Shown piece after piece: positions 1 through 6,390 of a stretch of DNA of 16,394 nt. Within the stretch, counting starts at the first letter, position 1; the number at the start of each line of letters is the position of its first letter. The DNA is from a bacterium (GTDB taxonomy: Bacteria > Sumerlaeota > Sumerlaeia > UBA8349), in NCBI GenBank assembly GCA_013203855.1, contig JABMPG010000086.1, positions 1 to 16,394 on the forward strand. Direction: 5' to 3'. The notes under the pieces were generated by a model, which did not search any database, had not been told where the DNA came from, and worked only from the letters and a program-made list of their open reading frames with translations. A program made the position numbers and the translations under genes.

Positions 1-68
1 ACTCAGTTTTGTAGAGTACCAGCCTTCCAAGCTGGTTGTCGCGGGTTCGAGCCCCGTCGCCCGCTCCA
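1..68 (+). tRNA. tRNA-Gly (anticodon TCC), 5' end cut off by window edge
   Basis: The visible part folds as a tRNA from the D-arm onward. The D-stem is ACTC/GAGT (1-4/14-17). The anticodon stem is CCAGC/GCTGG (19-23/31-35) around the loop CTTCCAA, which puts anticodon TCC at 26-28, reading GGA glycine codons. The variable region is 36-40. The T-arm is GCGGG/CCCGT with loop TTCGAGC (41-57). The 3' acceptor strand is CGCCCGC (58-64), followed by discriminator T and an encoded CCA (66-68). The 5' acceptor strand and about nine bases lie outside the window. The D-loop AGTTTTGTA has one G where GG (positions 18-19) is normal. A strong terminator follows 24 bases downstream. Confidence 0.95.
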
Positions 69-92
69 GATGTCCTTTATTCTCTCTATCGG

Positions 93-132
93 GAGCGCAG
101 ACCTGCAGAGGTTCCTGCGCTCTTTTGTTTTT
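93..132 (+). terminator. Rho-independent terminator after tRNA-Gly
   Basis: GAGCGCAG (93-100) pairs perfectly with CTGCGCTC (115-122). A smaller inner stem, ACCT/AGGT, sits around GCAG. The hairpin is followed at once by TTTTGTTTTT (123-132). It separates tRNA transcription from the downstream isomerase gene. Confidence 0.87.
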
Positions 133-184
133 GGACCCGCGCCTCTCCCCTGCCGTGATCTCCGCCGCCATCCTCAGAAGGCAC

Positions 185-214
185 TTGAAACAGAGCGAGG
201 CGGAAGCCTATTCT
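185..214 (+). promoter_or_regulatory. Putative sigma70 promoter of the isomerase-alr unit
   Basis: TTGAAA (185-190) and TATTCT (209-214) are separated by 18 bases. The predicted start near 221 gives a short leader that contains GGAGGT (232-237) before the TTG start codon. This rests on consensus matching only. Confidence 0.45.
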
Positions 215-242
215 GTTCGAAGAGGCGCCTTGGAGGTCCCTT

Positions 243-1205
243 TTGTTGCGTTCCATATTTCTCTTTCTCCTGACATCCCTTTTGTTTCTCCCGTTGCTTG
301 TCGTCCCGGCCCATGCCGGGCTGGCGGACCGGGTCGTGGCTTGGGTGGATGACCAGCCCGTGACTCTGACCGAGGTGGAGGAATCTGCCGTGCATTACCA
401 GAGCCAGGGGCTTGTACCGTCGGGTCCGCTCGATGAGCCGCTCCTACGCCAGGCCCTCGATCTTTTCATCGATGACCTTCTTCTTCTGAAACAGGCCGAC
501 CGGCTGGGTATCGAGATGCCTGCGGAGTTCATCGATAACCGGGTGGGCGCGACTATTCGTCAACTCGAGGAGGCCCACGGCGGCCGCGGGGCTCTTGACA
601 CTTTCCTGAGGCAGGGGGGCCTGGCCCGATCGGATATGCGTGACCAGTTGCGACGCTGGACAGATCGCGAGTGGCGGATCATCGAGGTTGTCAGTTCCCG
701 TGTCGCGATTTCCAACGAAGATATCGACCGCTTCGTCGAGGAGAGATGGTCTGCTGGCCTTCCGGTTCGGCGCTATGTTCTGTCCCATCTCTTCCTGCCT
801 TTGCCCGCCGCCGCGACGGACGCGGAGAAGGAAGAAACGCTGGGACGCGCCCGGAGCGCACTGGAAAGCCTTCCGGCCGACGATGGGTTCACTAGCGCCT
901 CTCTTGCCTGGGCGGAAAAGCACCGCCGATGGAGCGCGCAGGGGGGGGCTCTTGGCGTCGTGACTCCCTCGGATCTTCAGGCCGAACTCGTTTTAGTGGC
1001 CGAGAAGATGAAACCGGGACAGACGAGCGAGCCGATTCTGACCTCGCGCGGCGCGCATGTTCTTCATCTCGTCCGTGAGACGACTCCCCGGGAGATGCTT
1101 TTCAGCAAACGGTTCGAGGAGGAACGCGAGAAATGGCTGGAGCAGTTGCGTCGGAACGTGATGATCGACACGGTGGATCGTCTGCTGCCGGAGGATTCGC
1201 CATGA
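243..1205 (+). CDS. Exported SurA/PpiC-type peptidyl-prolyl cis-trans isomerase
   Basis: This is a parvulin-family prolyl isomerase and probable periplasmic chaperone for exported or outer-membrane proteins. The 320-residue product starts with a Sec signal peptide: a hydrophobic core at about 5-21 and an A-H-A cleavage site after residue 25. A SurA-N-like helical region with V-D-D-Q-P-V-T-L-T-E follows (about 28-150). A single PpiC domain (about 177-278) includes S-H-L-F-L near its start, QGGALG at 233-238 and GAHVLHLV near its end. Family SurA proteins are usually about 430 residues with two parvulin domains, so this is a short form. The start is TTG at 243 (another TTG follows at 246), 5 bases after GGAGGT. 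The stop overlaps the alr ATG (ATGA), implying translational coupling. A G8 run (941-948) lies in the PpiC domain. Confidence 0.85.
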   Translation: MLRSIFLFLLTSLLFLPLLVVPAHAGLADRVVAWVDDQPVTLTEVEESAVHYQSQGLVPSGPLDEPLLRQALDLFIDDLLLLKQADRLGIEMPAEFIDNRVGATIRQLEEAHGGRGALDTFLRQGGLARSDMRDQLRRWTDREWRIIEVVSSRVAISNEDIDRFVEERWSAGLPVRRYVLSHLFLPLPAAATDAEKEETLGRARSALESLPADDGFTSASLAWAEKHRRWSAQGGALGVVTPSDLQAELVLVAEKMKPGQTSEPILTSRGAHVLHLVRETTPREMLFSKRFEEEREKWLEQLRRNVMIDTVDRLLPEDSP

Positions 1206-2332
1206 CGCTGCGTCCGCTGTCTCGCGCCGTGATCCGCCCGGGCGCGCTTCGCCACAATATTTCGGAGTTGAGGAAGCGTCTGCCCGCGCAGACCGCGATG
1301 GCTGCGGTGGTCAAGACGGACGGCTACGGTCATGGCATGTTGACCGTGGCCCGGATCGCGATCGAGGAAGGCTGCCAGTTTCTCGCCGTGGCGTCGGTCG
1401 AGGAGGCGGCCGTCCTCCGGGAGCATGGCTTTGAGACCGCGATTGCTATCGTAGCGCCTATTCTTCCGGGCGAAGCCGAGGAAGCCGTGCTGCTGGACGC
1501 CCGGGTTTTTGTGGGTAGTCTGGATGTGGCCCGCGCCCTCGGCCAAGCCGCGAGACGACTGGGCAAGACGGCTCGGGTTCATCTGAAGATCGATACGGGG
1601 ATGGGCCGGTTCGGGCTGATTGATGAGGCAGCGGATCTCGATTCGGCGCTCGAGGAGATTGCCGGGTTGGCCTGCGTCGAGGTGGAAGGAGCCGCCACGC
1701 ATTTCAGCCAGGCCGACGAGCCCGGTGTCGACTTCACCGCAGATCAGGCGGTTCGGTTCCGGCGGGCCTTGGCGCGGATGGACGAGCATGGTTTGCACCC
1801 GCGCTGGGTCCATGCGGCCAACAGCGGCGGAGTCGTTCATTTCCCTCAACACGCGTTCAATCTGGTCCGGCCCGGCATCGCCATGTACGGGGTCTGTCCG
1901 GGTCCTCAGCCCCAGCCGGGGATTGACTTGGAGCCGGTGATGAGCCTGGAAACGGTCGTGGCGGACCTGCGGCGGGTCCAGGCCGGTGTGCCGGTGAGTT
2001 ACGGGCGGACCTTCGTCACGAAGCGTCCGAGCCGACTCGCCGTTCTGCCGGTGGGGTATGGGAATGGGTTTCCCCGCCACGCCTCGAACGCCTGCGAGGT
2101 GGTTATCCGGGGCCGGCGGGTCCCTCTCGTGGGCCGTGTCACCATGAACCTGACGGTGGCGGATGTGACGGATCTTTCCGATGTGGCGGTGGGCGATCCG
2201 GTGTTGCTTTTCGGCCGGCGCGGGGAGGACATTCTGGGTGTGGAGGAATTGGCGGCAGCAGCCGGGACGATTTCTTACGAGATTCTGTGCAACGTGGGGC
2301 GGTCGACGACGCGGGTGGTGGAAGAGGGATGA
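1202..2332 (+). CDS. alr: Alanine racemase (PLP-dependent)
   Basis: It interconverts L- and D-alanine in the cytoplasm, supplying D-Ala for peptidoglycan. The 376-residue product has the expected family length. The PLP-binding lysine is K38 in AVVKTDGYGHG, at the start of the TIM-barrel domain. The C-terminal beta domain carries the second catalytic residue Y267 in PVSYGRTF, followed by LPVGYGNGFPR. The usual Met-Asp of the active-site segment VGRVxMD is Met-Asn here (M315-N316). The start is the ATG at 1202, seven bases after GGAGG (1190-1194) and overlapping the upstream stop, so alr is probably cotranscribed and coupled with the isomerase gene. The ddl gene for the next step of the pathway lies nearby on the opposite strand. 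Confidence 0.93.
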   Translation: MTLRPLSRAVIRPGALRHNISELRKRLPAQTAMAAVVKTDGYGHGMLTVARIAIEEGCQFLAVASVEEAAVLREHGFETAIAIVAPILPGEAEEAVLLDARVFVGSLDVARALGQAARRLGKTARVHLKIDTGMGRFGLIDEAADLDSALEEIAGLACVEVEGAATHFSQADEPGVDFTADQAVRFRRALARMDEHGLHPRWVHAANSGGVVHFPQHAFNLVRPGIAMYGVCPGPQPQPGIDLEPVMSLETVVADLRRVQAGVPVSYGRTFVTKRPSRLAVLPVGYGNGFPRHASNACEVVIRGRRVPLVGRVTMNLTVADVTDLSDVAVGDPVLLFGRRGEDILGVEELAAAAGTISYEILCNVGRSTTRVVEEG

Positions 2333-2334
2333 GC

Positions 2335-2434
2335 AATGAAGAATGTGCAAATGTGCGAATCGGGCAATAGAAAATGGGAAATGTGCCGATGCGATTCACG
2401 CTGGCGCTGACTTTTTCGTTTGCCATTCTGCATT
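2335..2434. repeat. Nested imperfect inverted repeat between alr and csrA
   Basis: The left arm AATGAAGAATGTGCAAA (2335-2351) matches the reverse complement of TTTGCCATTCTGCATT (2419-2434) with one mismatch and one indel. Inside lie GAATCG (2357-2362) with CGATTC (2392-2397), and ATCGGGCA with TGCCGAT (2359-2366/2384-2390, one bulged G). The words AATGTGC and AAATG recur. The stretch is clearly more AT-rich than the flanking genes. It could be a dispersed intergenic repeat or a structured element at the end of the alr transcript. No T-run directly follows it, so I do not call it a terminator. Confidence 0.5.
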
Positions 2435-2559
2435 TTGACCTGTCGCGGGGCTTTTCGCTTGCTTGGAGCCGGGCCTTTCGTTAGGGTGTTGCACGCCGTA
2501 TCCACGGCAGTCCGCGCGCCTGGGGGAGATTCGGGCGACCGGGAGACAAAGAGTTTCTT

Positions 2560-2841
2560 ATGCTCATTTTGACACGCAAATCCGGCGAAAGCATCCGCAT
2601 CGGCGATGACATATCCGTTTCGGTCATAGAAATCCGGGGCAATCAGGTTCGCCTCGGCATCTCGGCCCCCCGTTCGGTCACGGTGCACCGGCAGGAGGTT
2701 TACGAGCAAATCCAGGAACAGAACTTGGAAGCGGCGCAGGTGAGCCTGAGCGACAAGGCTCTGGTCCAGAGCCTGTGGCAAAAAAAGGGAGCGAAGATTC
2801 CCGCCAAGGAAACCTCGCCGGAAGGGAAGTCCGAATCATGA
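2560..2841 (+). CDS. csrA: Carbon storage regulator CsrA (RNA-binding translational regulator)
   Basis: CsrA is a homodimeric protein that binds GGA motifs in mRNA leaders to control translation, in many bacteria that of flagellin. The first 60 or so residues carry the full fold: MLILTRKSGESIRIGDD, then I-E-I-R-G-N-Q-V-R-L-G-I, A-P and V-H-R-x-E-V-Y. The product is 93 residues, longer than the roughly 61-residue E. coli protein, with a polar, lysine-rich tail. The start is ATG at 2560. Upstream GGGAGA (2541-2546) is far away (13 bases), and a weak AGAG (2550-2552) is closer. The stop overlaps fliW as ATGA. An in-frame A_AAA_AAG heptamer lies at 2781-2787. Next to fliW, its main job is likely flagellar regulation, although no flagellar structural gene is in the window. 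Confidence 0.95.
   Translation: MLILTRKSGESIRIGDDISVSVIEIRGNQVRLGISAPRSVTVHRQEVYEQIQEQNLEAAQVSLSDKALVQSLWQKKGAKIPAKETSPEGKSES
2781..2787 (+). other. Candidate -1 ribosomal frameshift heptamer A_AAA_AAG in csrA
   Basis: In the csrA frame the codons read CAA AAA AAG, so A2781-AAA-AAG is the slippery heptamer used by dnaX-type -1 frameshifting. After a -1 slip, reading continues at 2787 through 17 codons without a stop and joins the fliW reading frame at its ATG (2838). A possible stimulatory hairpin is TTCCC (2798-2802) with GGGAA (2824-2828), containing an inner AGG/CCT. It is weak and starts 10 bases after the heptamer. No clear upstream Shine-Dalgarno-like stimulator is seen. The motif is certain; frameshifting is untested. 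Confidence 0.4.
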
Positions 2842-3284
2842 AGATCGACACGACCCGGTTCGGCCAGATTGAAGTTCCCGAAGAGACGGTCCTGAACCTG
2901 CCGGACGGCGTTCTAGGGTTGTGCGAGACGAAACGTTACGTTCTTCTCGAGCACGATTCGGAAGGCACGCCCTTCAAGTGGCTTCAGGCCGTGGACAACC
3001 CCGATCTCGCCTTTATCGTGATGGATCCGAACCTGGTAGTGGAGGATTACCGGGTGGAGTTCGAAGAGGAAACGGCGGAGAAACTCGGCGTGGAAAAGCC
3101 GGGGGCGGACCTTGCCATGATGGCTATTGTTAATATCCCGCGCGAGAATCCTATCGCGATGACGGTGAACCTTCGCGCGCCTATCGTCGTCCAGGTGCAG
3201 AAGCGCGTGGGCTGGCAGATTGTTCTTCCCGACGAAGACTACCCGATCCGCCATCGTCTTTTTCCTGATCCGGAGAAAGACTGA
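2838..3284 (+). CDS. fliW: Flagellar assembly factor FliW (CsrA antagonist)
   Basis: FliW binds CsrA allosterically and is displaced by flagellin, coupling flagellin synthesis to export. The 148-residue product has the family's usual length and features: an opening MKIDTTRFGQIEV, the loop L-P-D-G-V-L-G-L, then F-K-W-L-Q-A-V-D-N-P-D-L-A-F and the late segment N-L-R-A-P-I-V-V. The ATG at 2838 overlaps the csrA stop (ATGA) and has only a weak purine-rich stretch upstream (GGAAGGGAAG), so translation probably depends on coupling from csrA. The reading frame is -1 relative to csrA and is open upstream to the slippery heptamer. A strong terminator lies 42 bases after the stop. Confidence 0.93.
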   Translation: MKIDTTRFGQIEVPEETVLNLPDGVLGLCETKRYVLLEHDSEGTPFKWLQAVDNPDLAFIVMDPNLVVEDYRVEFEEETAEKLGVEKPGADLAMMAIVNIPRENPIAMTVNLRAPIVVQVQKRVGWQIVLPDEDYPIRHRLFPDPEKD

Positions 3285-3326
3285 ATCTTAGAGTTCGATG
3301 TGTCAGAATCCAAGACCAGAAGCATG

Positions 3327-3352
3327 GGACCGGCGCCTCGCCGGTCCTTTTT
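3327..3352 (+). terminator. Rho-independent terminator of csrA-fliW
   Basis: GGACCGGCG (3327-3335) pairs perfectly with CGCCGGTCC (3339-3347) across a CCT loop, followed by TTTTTC. On the minus strand no T-run follows the hairpin, so it should act mainly on fliW and much less on the converging ddl. Confidence 0.9.
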
Positions 3353-3362
3353 CATAGGGTTC

Positions 3363-4460
3363 CTAAGCGCTGAAATCCCGCTTCAGTGCCCTCTCAGTCC
3401 GATGCCGCTCCTCAGCCAGCTCGATGAGGCGGTCGAGTAGGGCAGGATATTTCAGGCCGCTGGCTTCCCATAGTTTCGGATACATGCTGATACGGGTGAA
3501 ACCGGGGAGAGTGTTGATTTCGTTTACAAGGAGGCGGCCGTCTTCTTCGAGGAAGAAATCGACACGGGCCATGCCGGAGCATTCGAGGACCTCGAAGACG
3601 CGGACGGCGGTCTCCTGAATCCTCTTGGTCGTTTCGGCGTCGAGTTCGGCGGGTATTTTCAGCGTGGCGCCTTCGTCGTCGAGATATTTGGCCTGGTAGG
3701 AGTAGAAATCGCTGAGGGGCACGATTTCTCCCGGCAGAGAGGCTTCGGCGTGGTCGTTGCCGAGGACGGAGCATTCGATCTCGCGGCTGCGGACGGCTTC
3801 CTCGATGATGATTTTCGTATCGTACTGAAATGCGTCGGTGAGGGCGGCGTCGAATCCGTCCGGGTCGGAAACCTTATGAATGCCTACGGACGAGCCTAGA
3901 TTGCAGGGCTTGACGAAGAAGGGGGAACCGAGCTGCTTGTCCAGGACGTCGAATGAGATCTGGTCGCGGTCGAAGGCCCGGATGATGACAAACCTCGGGA
4001 CGGGTAGTCGGGCCTCGCGCAGAAGGCGTTTCATGACGTCCTTGTCCATGCCGACGGCCGATCCGAGGACTCCGGCGCCGACGCAGGGCGCGCCGAGCAA
4101 GCGTACAAGGCCCTGCAAACTACCGTCCTCGCCGTAGGTGCCGTGGGCGATTGGGAAGAAGACGTCGACTTCTCCGCGCCGTTCCCCCGATTCACGATCG
4201 GTCAGAACCACGCGATTTCCCTGGGCTATCGGTAGGACGGCAGGCCCGCTCTCAAGCACCTGGGGTGGATTTCCCTCGCCGGATTCGAGGAGGGAACGGG
4301 CGGGATCGGCCAGATGCCAGACCCCCTTCTTGTCGATGCCAATGGGGACGATCTCATAGCGGCTCTTGTCGAGGGCGTTGCGGATGCTTTCGGCGGATTG
4401 GAGCGAGACTTCGTGTTCGCCGCTTCTGCCGCCATAGATAATGCCGATGCGCTTTTTCAC
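3363..4460 (-). CDS. ddl: D-alanine--D-alanine ligase
   Basis: This ATP-grasp enzyme joins two D-Ala to make the dipeptide of the peptidoglycan stem. The 365-residue product has a typical length. Visible motifs in order are GGRSGEHEVS (about 10-19), HGTYGEDGSLQG, GMDKDVMK, the ATP-grasp segment KPCNLGSSVGI, DFYSYQAKY, and the metal-binding and substrate end NEINTLPGFT. The Y-containing DFYSYQAKY segment favours a D-Ala-D-Ala ligase over a D-Ala-D-Lac ligase. The frame is open much further upstream, but I chose the GTG at 4460 (VKKRIGIIYGG) because it begins at the family N-terminus and has AAGGAGA 9-10 bases upstream. I see no convincing minus-strand promoter. Transcription is divergent from the sulfatase. 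Confidence 0.93.
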   Translation of the reverse strand: MKKRIGIIYGGRSGEHEVSLQSAESIRNALDKSRYEIVPIGIDKKGVWHLADPARSLLESGEGNPPQVLESGPAVLPIAQGNRVVLTDRESGERRGEVDVFFPIAHGTYGEDGSLQGLVRLLGAPCVGAGVLGSAVGMDKDVMKRLLREARLPVPRFVIIRAFDRDQISFDVLDKQLGSPFFVKPCNLGSSVGIHKVSDPDGFDAALTDAFQYDTKIIIEEAVRSREIECSVLGNDHAEASLPGEIVPLSDFYSYQAKYLDDEGATLKIPAELDAETTKRIQETAVRVFEVLECSGMARVDFFLEEDGRLLVNEINTLPGFTRISMYPKLWEASGLKYPALLDRLIELAEERHRTERALKRDFSA

Positions 4461-4813
4461 AGGAGAATTCTCCTTCGGGATCTGGATGCGCGGAACTGGG
4501 GCCAGCCAGTCATCTTGCCTCGGGGGGCGGAGGTTTTCCAGTTTTGTTTTCCCCGCCCAGAGCACCGGGGCAGAGATCTCTTCCCGTATGGTGACTCGTC
4601 GGATTCGAGGTGATCCGGCGGCGTTTGGCCGCAACCTGAATGAGACCAAGAAAAGAGTCCGAAGGGGGCCGAAACGGGCCAGACGGTGTTGCCGCCCGCA
4701 GCTCCTGGTCAATTGGCTGCAATTCGAGGATTTCCCCCCCCTTGACGAAAACGTCTCCCGGATTCATAATCACCCGTCGTCTATCCGGAATCCCACCGTC
4801 TCAAGGAGCCCCC
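4461..4813. other. Divergent intergenic region ddl / sulfatase
   Basis: This 353-bp stretch holds the ddl ribosome-binding site at its left end and the sulfatase promoter and Shine-Dalgarno at its right end. It also contains a C8 tract (4734-4741) touching the -35 box. The frames of both flanking genes stay open into it, but the encoded residues resemble neither family, so I treat it as non-coding. No RNA gene or further hairpin of note was seen. Confidence 0.6.
4742..4770 (+). promoter_or_regulatory. Putative sigma70 promoter of the sulfatase gene
   Basis: TTGACG (4742-4747) and CATAAT (4765-4770) are separated by exactly 17 bases, each matching consensus in five of six positions. The expected leader is about 37 bases and includes AAGGAG (4803-4808). 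A run of eight C residues ends where the -35 box begins. Confidence 0.62.
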
Positions 4814-6268
4814 ATGGACAAGCCAAACATCCTCATTGTCATGACCGACCACCAGCGGGCCGACACCGTCCTTTCCGACCATCCCGCCATCACCCCGAAT
4901 CTCGACCGACTCGGACGCGAAGGCGTTACCTTCACCAGCACCTTTTGCCCCAGCCCCCACTGCTGCCCCGCCCGCGCCACCTTCTTCAGCAGCCTCTACC
5001 CTTCCCGGCACGGAGTCTGGAACAACATCTGCAACGGTCAGGCCCTGAGCACCGGCCTCAAAGACGGTGTGCGCCTCTGGAGCGAAGACCTCCAAGAGGC
5101 TGGCTACAACCTCTACTACACCGGCAAATGGCACGTCAGCATCGAAGAAGGCCCCGAGGACCGGGGATGGCGGACCCGCGGCGCCACCGCCGGCAAAGGC
5201 GCCTTCCACGGTGTCGCCTGGGACCGCTACGAGAAAATCGCGAGAGAAGAAGACCCTGCCGCCCCCCGAGGGGAAGGCGAAGTGATCCGTCCGGGCTATG
5301 GGAATTACACCCTCTACGGAACCGGGTCCGACAGCGGCAATGCCCACGACGAAAAAGTTCTCGCCGACGCCCTCGAAACGCTCCCCAAACTCGCCCAGGG
5401 CGACGAGCCCTGGTGCCTGTACGTCGGATTCATCGCCCCCCACGACCCCTATATGGTCCCGAAAAAATATCTCGACATGTACAATGTCGACGACATCCCC
5501 CTTCCCGAGAATTACGCGGATGAGATGAGCGACAAGCCCGCCGTCTACCAGCGCATGCGCAAGACCCGATTCGGCCAACTTTCCGAGCGCGAAATCCGCG
5601 AAGGCATCCGCCACTTCTGGGCCTACTGCACCTACCTCGACGACCTGTTCGGAAGAATCCTCGACCAACTCGACCGCACCGGGCAGCGGGACAACACCCT
5701 TGTTCTCTACTGTAGTGACCACGGCGACTACTGCGGCGAGCACGGTCTCTTCGCCAAAGGCATCCCCTGCTTTCAGGGAGCCTACCACGTTCCCGCCGTC
5801 GTGCGCTGGCCCCAAGGCGTGAAAAACCCGGGACGGCAGGTGGACGAATTCGTCTCCCTCGCCGACTTCGGGCCTACCTTCCTCGACGTCGCCGCCTGCC
5901 CCGCCGATCGCCACTTCGTTGGCGCAAGCCTCACTCCATTCCTCAAAGACCAGAAGCCCTCCGAATGGCGCGACGACATCCACACCCAGTGCAACGGTGT
6001 CGAACTCTATTACACTCAACGTTCCGTCATGACGAAAGATTTCAAGTACGTTTTCAACGGTTTCGACTGGGACGAACTCTACGACCTCAAGAACGATCCC
6101 CACGAAATGAACAACCTCGCCCAGAACCCAGAATGCGATGACATCATCCGGGAAATGTGCGGCCGCCTCTGGCGTTTCGCCCAGCGCGAGGACGATTCGG
6201 TGACCAATCCCTATATCACCGTCGGCCTCGCCCCCTACGGTCCTGGGCAGGCTTTCAAGAAGGACTGA
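4814..6268 (+). CDS. Formylglycine-dependent sulfatase (alkaline phosphatase superfamily)
   Basis: It hydrolyses a sulfate ester (possibly a phospho- or phosphonate ester); the substrate is unknown. The 484-residue protein opens with KPNILIVMTDHQRADT, whose D12 is an expected metal ligand. The maturation motif C50-C51-P-A-R fits CxPxR, making C50 the predicted formylglycine. G-K-W-H (K105, H107) and S-D-H-G-D (D302, H303) match further active-site and metal positions, and the C-terminal part has E-L-Y-D-L-x-N-D-P-x-E. There is no signal peptide, so it is predicted cytoplasmic. The start is the ATG at 4814, five bases after AAGGAG; the frame is open further upstream without family similarity. 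Leucine codons are mostly CTC, unlike the CTG-rich neighbours. No sulfatase-maturing enzyme is in the window. Confidence 0.88.
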   Translation: MDKPNILIVMTDHQRADTVLSDHPAITPNLDRLGREGVTFTSTFCPSPHCCPARATFFSSLYPSRHGVWNNICNGQALSTGLKDGVRLWSEDLQEAGYNLYYTGKWHVSIEEGPEDRGWRTRGATAGKGAFHGVAWDRYEKIAREEDPAAPRGEGEVIRPGYGNYTLYGTGSDSGNAHDEKVLADALETLPKLAQGDEPWCLYVGFIAPHDPYMVPKKYLDMYNVDDIPLPENYADEMSDKPAVYQRMRKTRFGQLSEREIREGIRHFWAYCTYLDDLFGRILDQLDRTGQRDNTLVLYCSDHGDYCGEHGLFAKGIPCFQGAYHVPAVVRWPQGVKNPGRQVDEFVSLADFGPTFLDVAACPADRHFVGASLTPFLKDQKPSEWRDDIHTQCNGVELYYTQRSVMTKDFKYVFNGFDWDELYDLKNDPHEMNNLAQNPECDDIIREMCGRLWRFAQREDDSVTNPYITVGLAPYGPGQAFKKD

Positions 6269-6310
6269 GATGGTGTGTGGGACCAACGCCCGCGCCGGTC
6301 AGCCTCCAAA

Positions 6311-6332
6311 GGCACTCCCGGGTGCCGGTTTT
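6311..6332 (+). terminator. Weak hairpin-T terminator candidate after sulfatase
   Basis: GGCAC (6311-6315) pairs with GTGCC (6322-6326) and is followed by GGTTTT. The stem is only 5 bp and the T-run overlaps the -35 box of the next promoter, so the call is weak. Confidence 0.3.
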
Positions 6333-6359
6333 GACAAAAGCGTCGCGGCGTGCTACTAG
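6331..6359 (+). promoter_or_regulatory. Putative sigma70 promoter of the MFS transporter gene
   Basis: A perfect TTGACA (6331-6336) lies 17 bases before TACTAG (6354-6359), a poor -10 match. The predicted start of transcription near 6366 would leave about 25 bases before the ATG at 6391. Confidence 0.45.
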
Positions 6360-6390
6360 ATGAATTCCCGCCCTCGGTCGCCGGACCGTG

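Noticed and set aside
2366..2392. Sigma28 (flagellar) promoter upstream of csrA around GCCGAT
   Set aside because: GCCGAT is present at 2385-2390, but the TAGA-like upstream box is only 13 bases away, the -10 lacks the trailing TAA, and the site is about 170 bases from csrA.
4461..4712. N-terminal extension of ddl to an upstream ATG
   Set aside because: The 84 extra residues resemble no Ddl. The GTG at 4460 has a good Shine-Dalgarno and begins at the family N-terminus.
4781..6286. 501-residue open frame antisense to the sulfatase
   Set aside because: It mirrors the sulfatase codon pattern, is Val/Gly/Glu-rich with no family motif, and has no ribosome-binding site. It is a GC-rich shadow frame.
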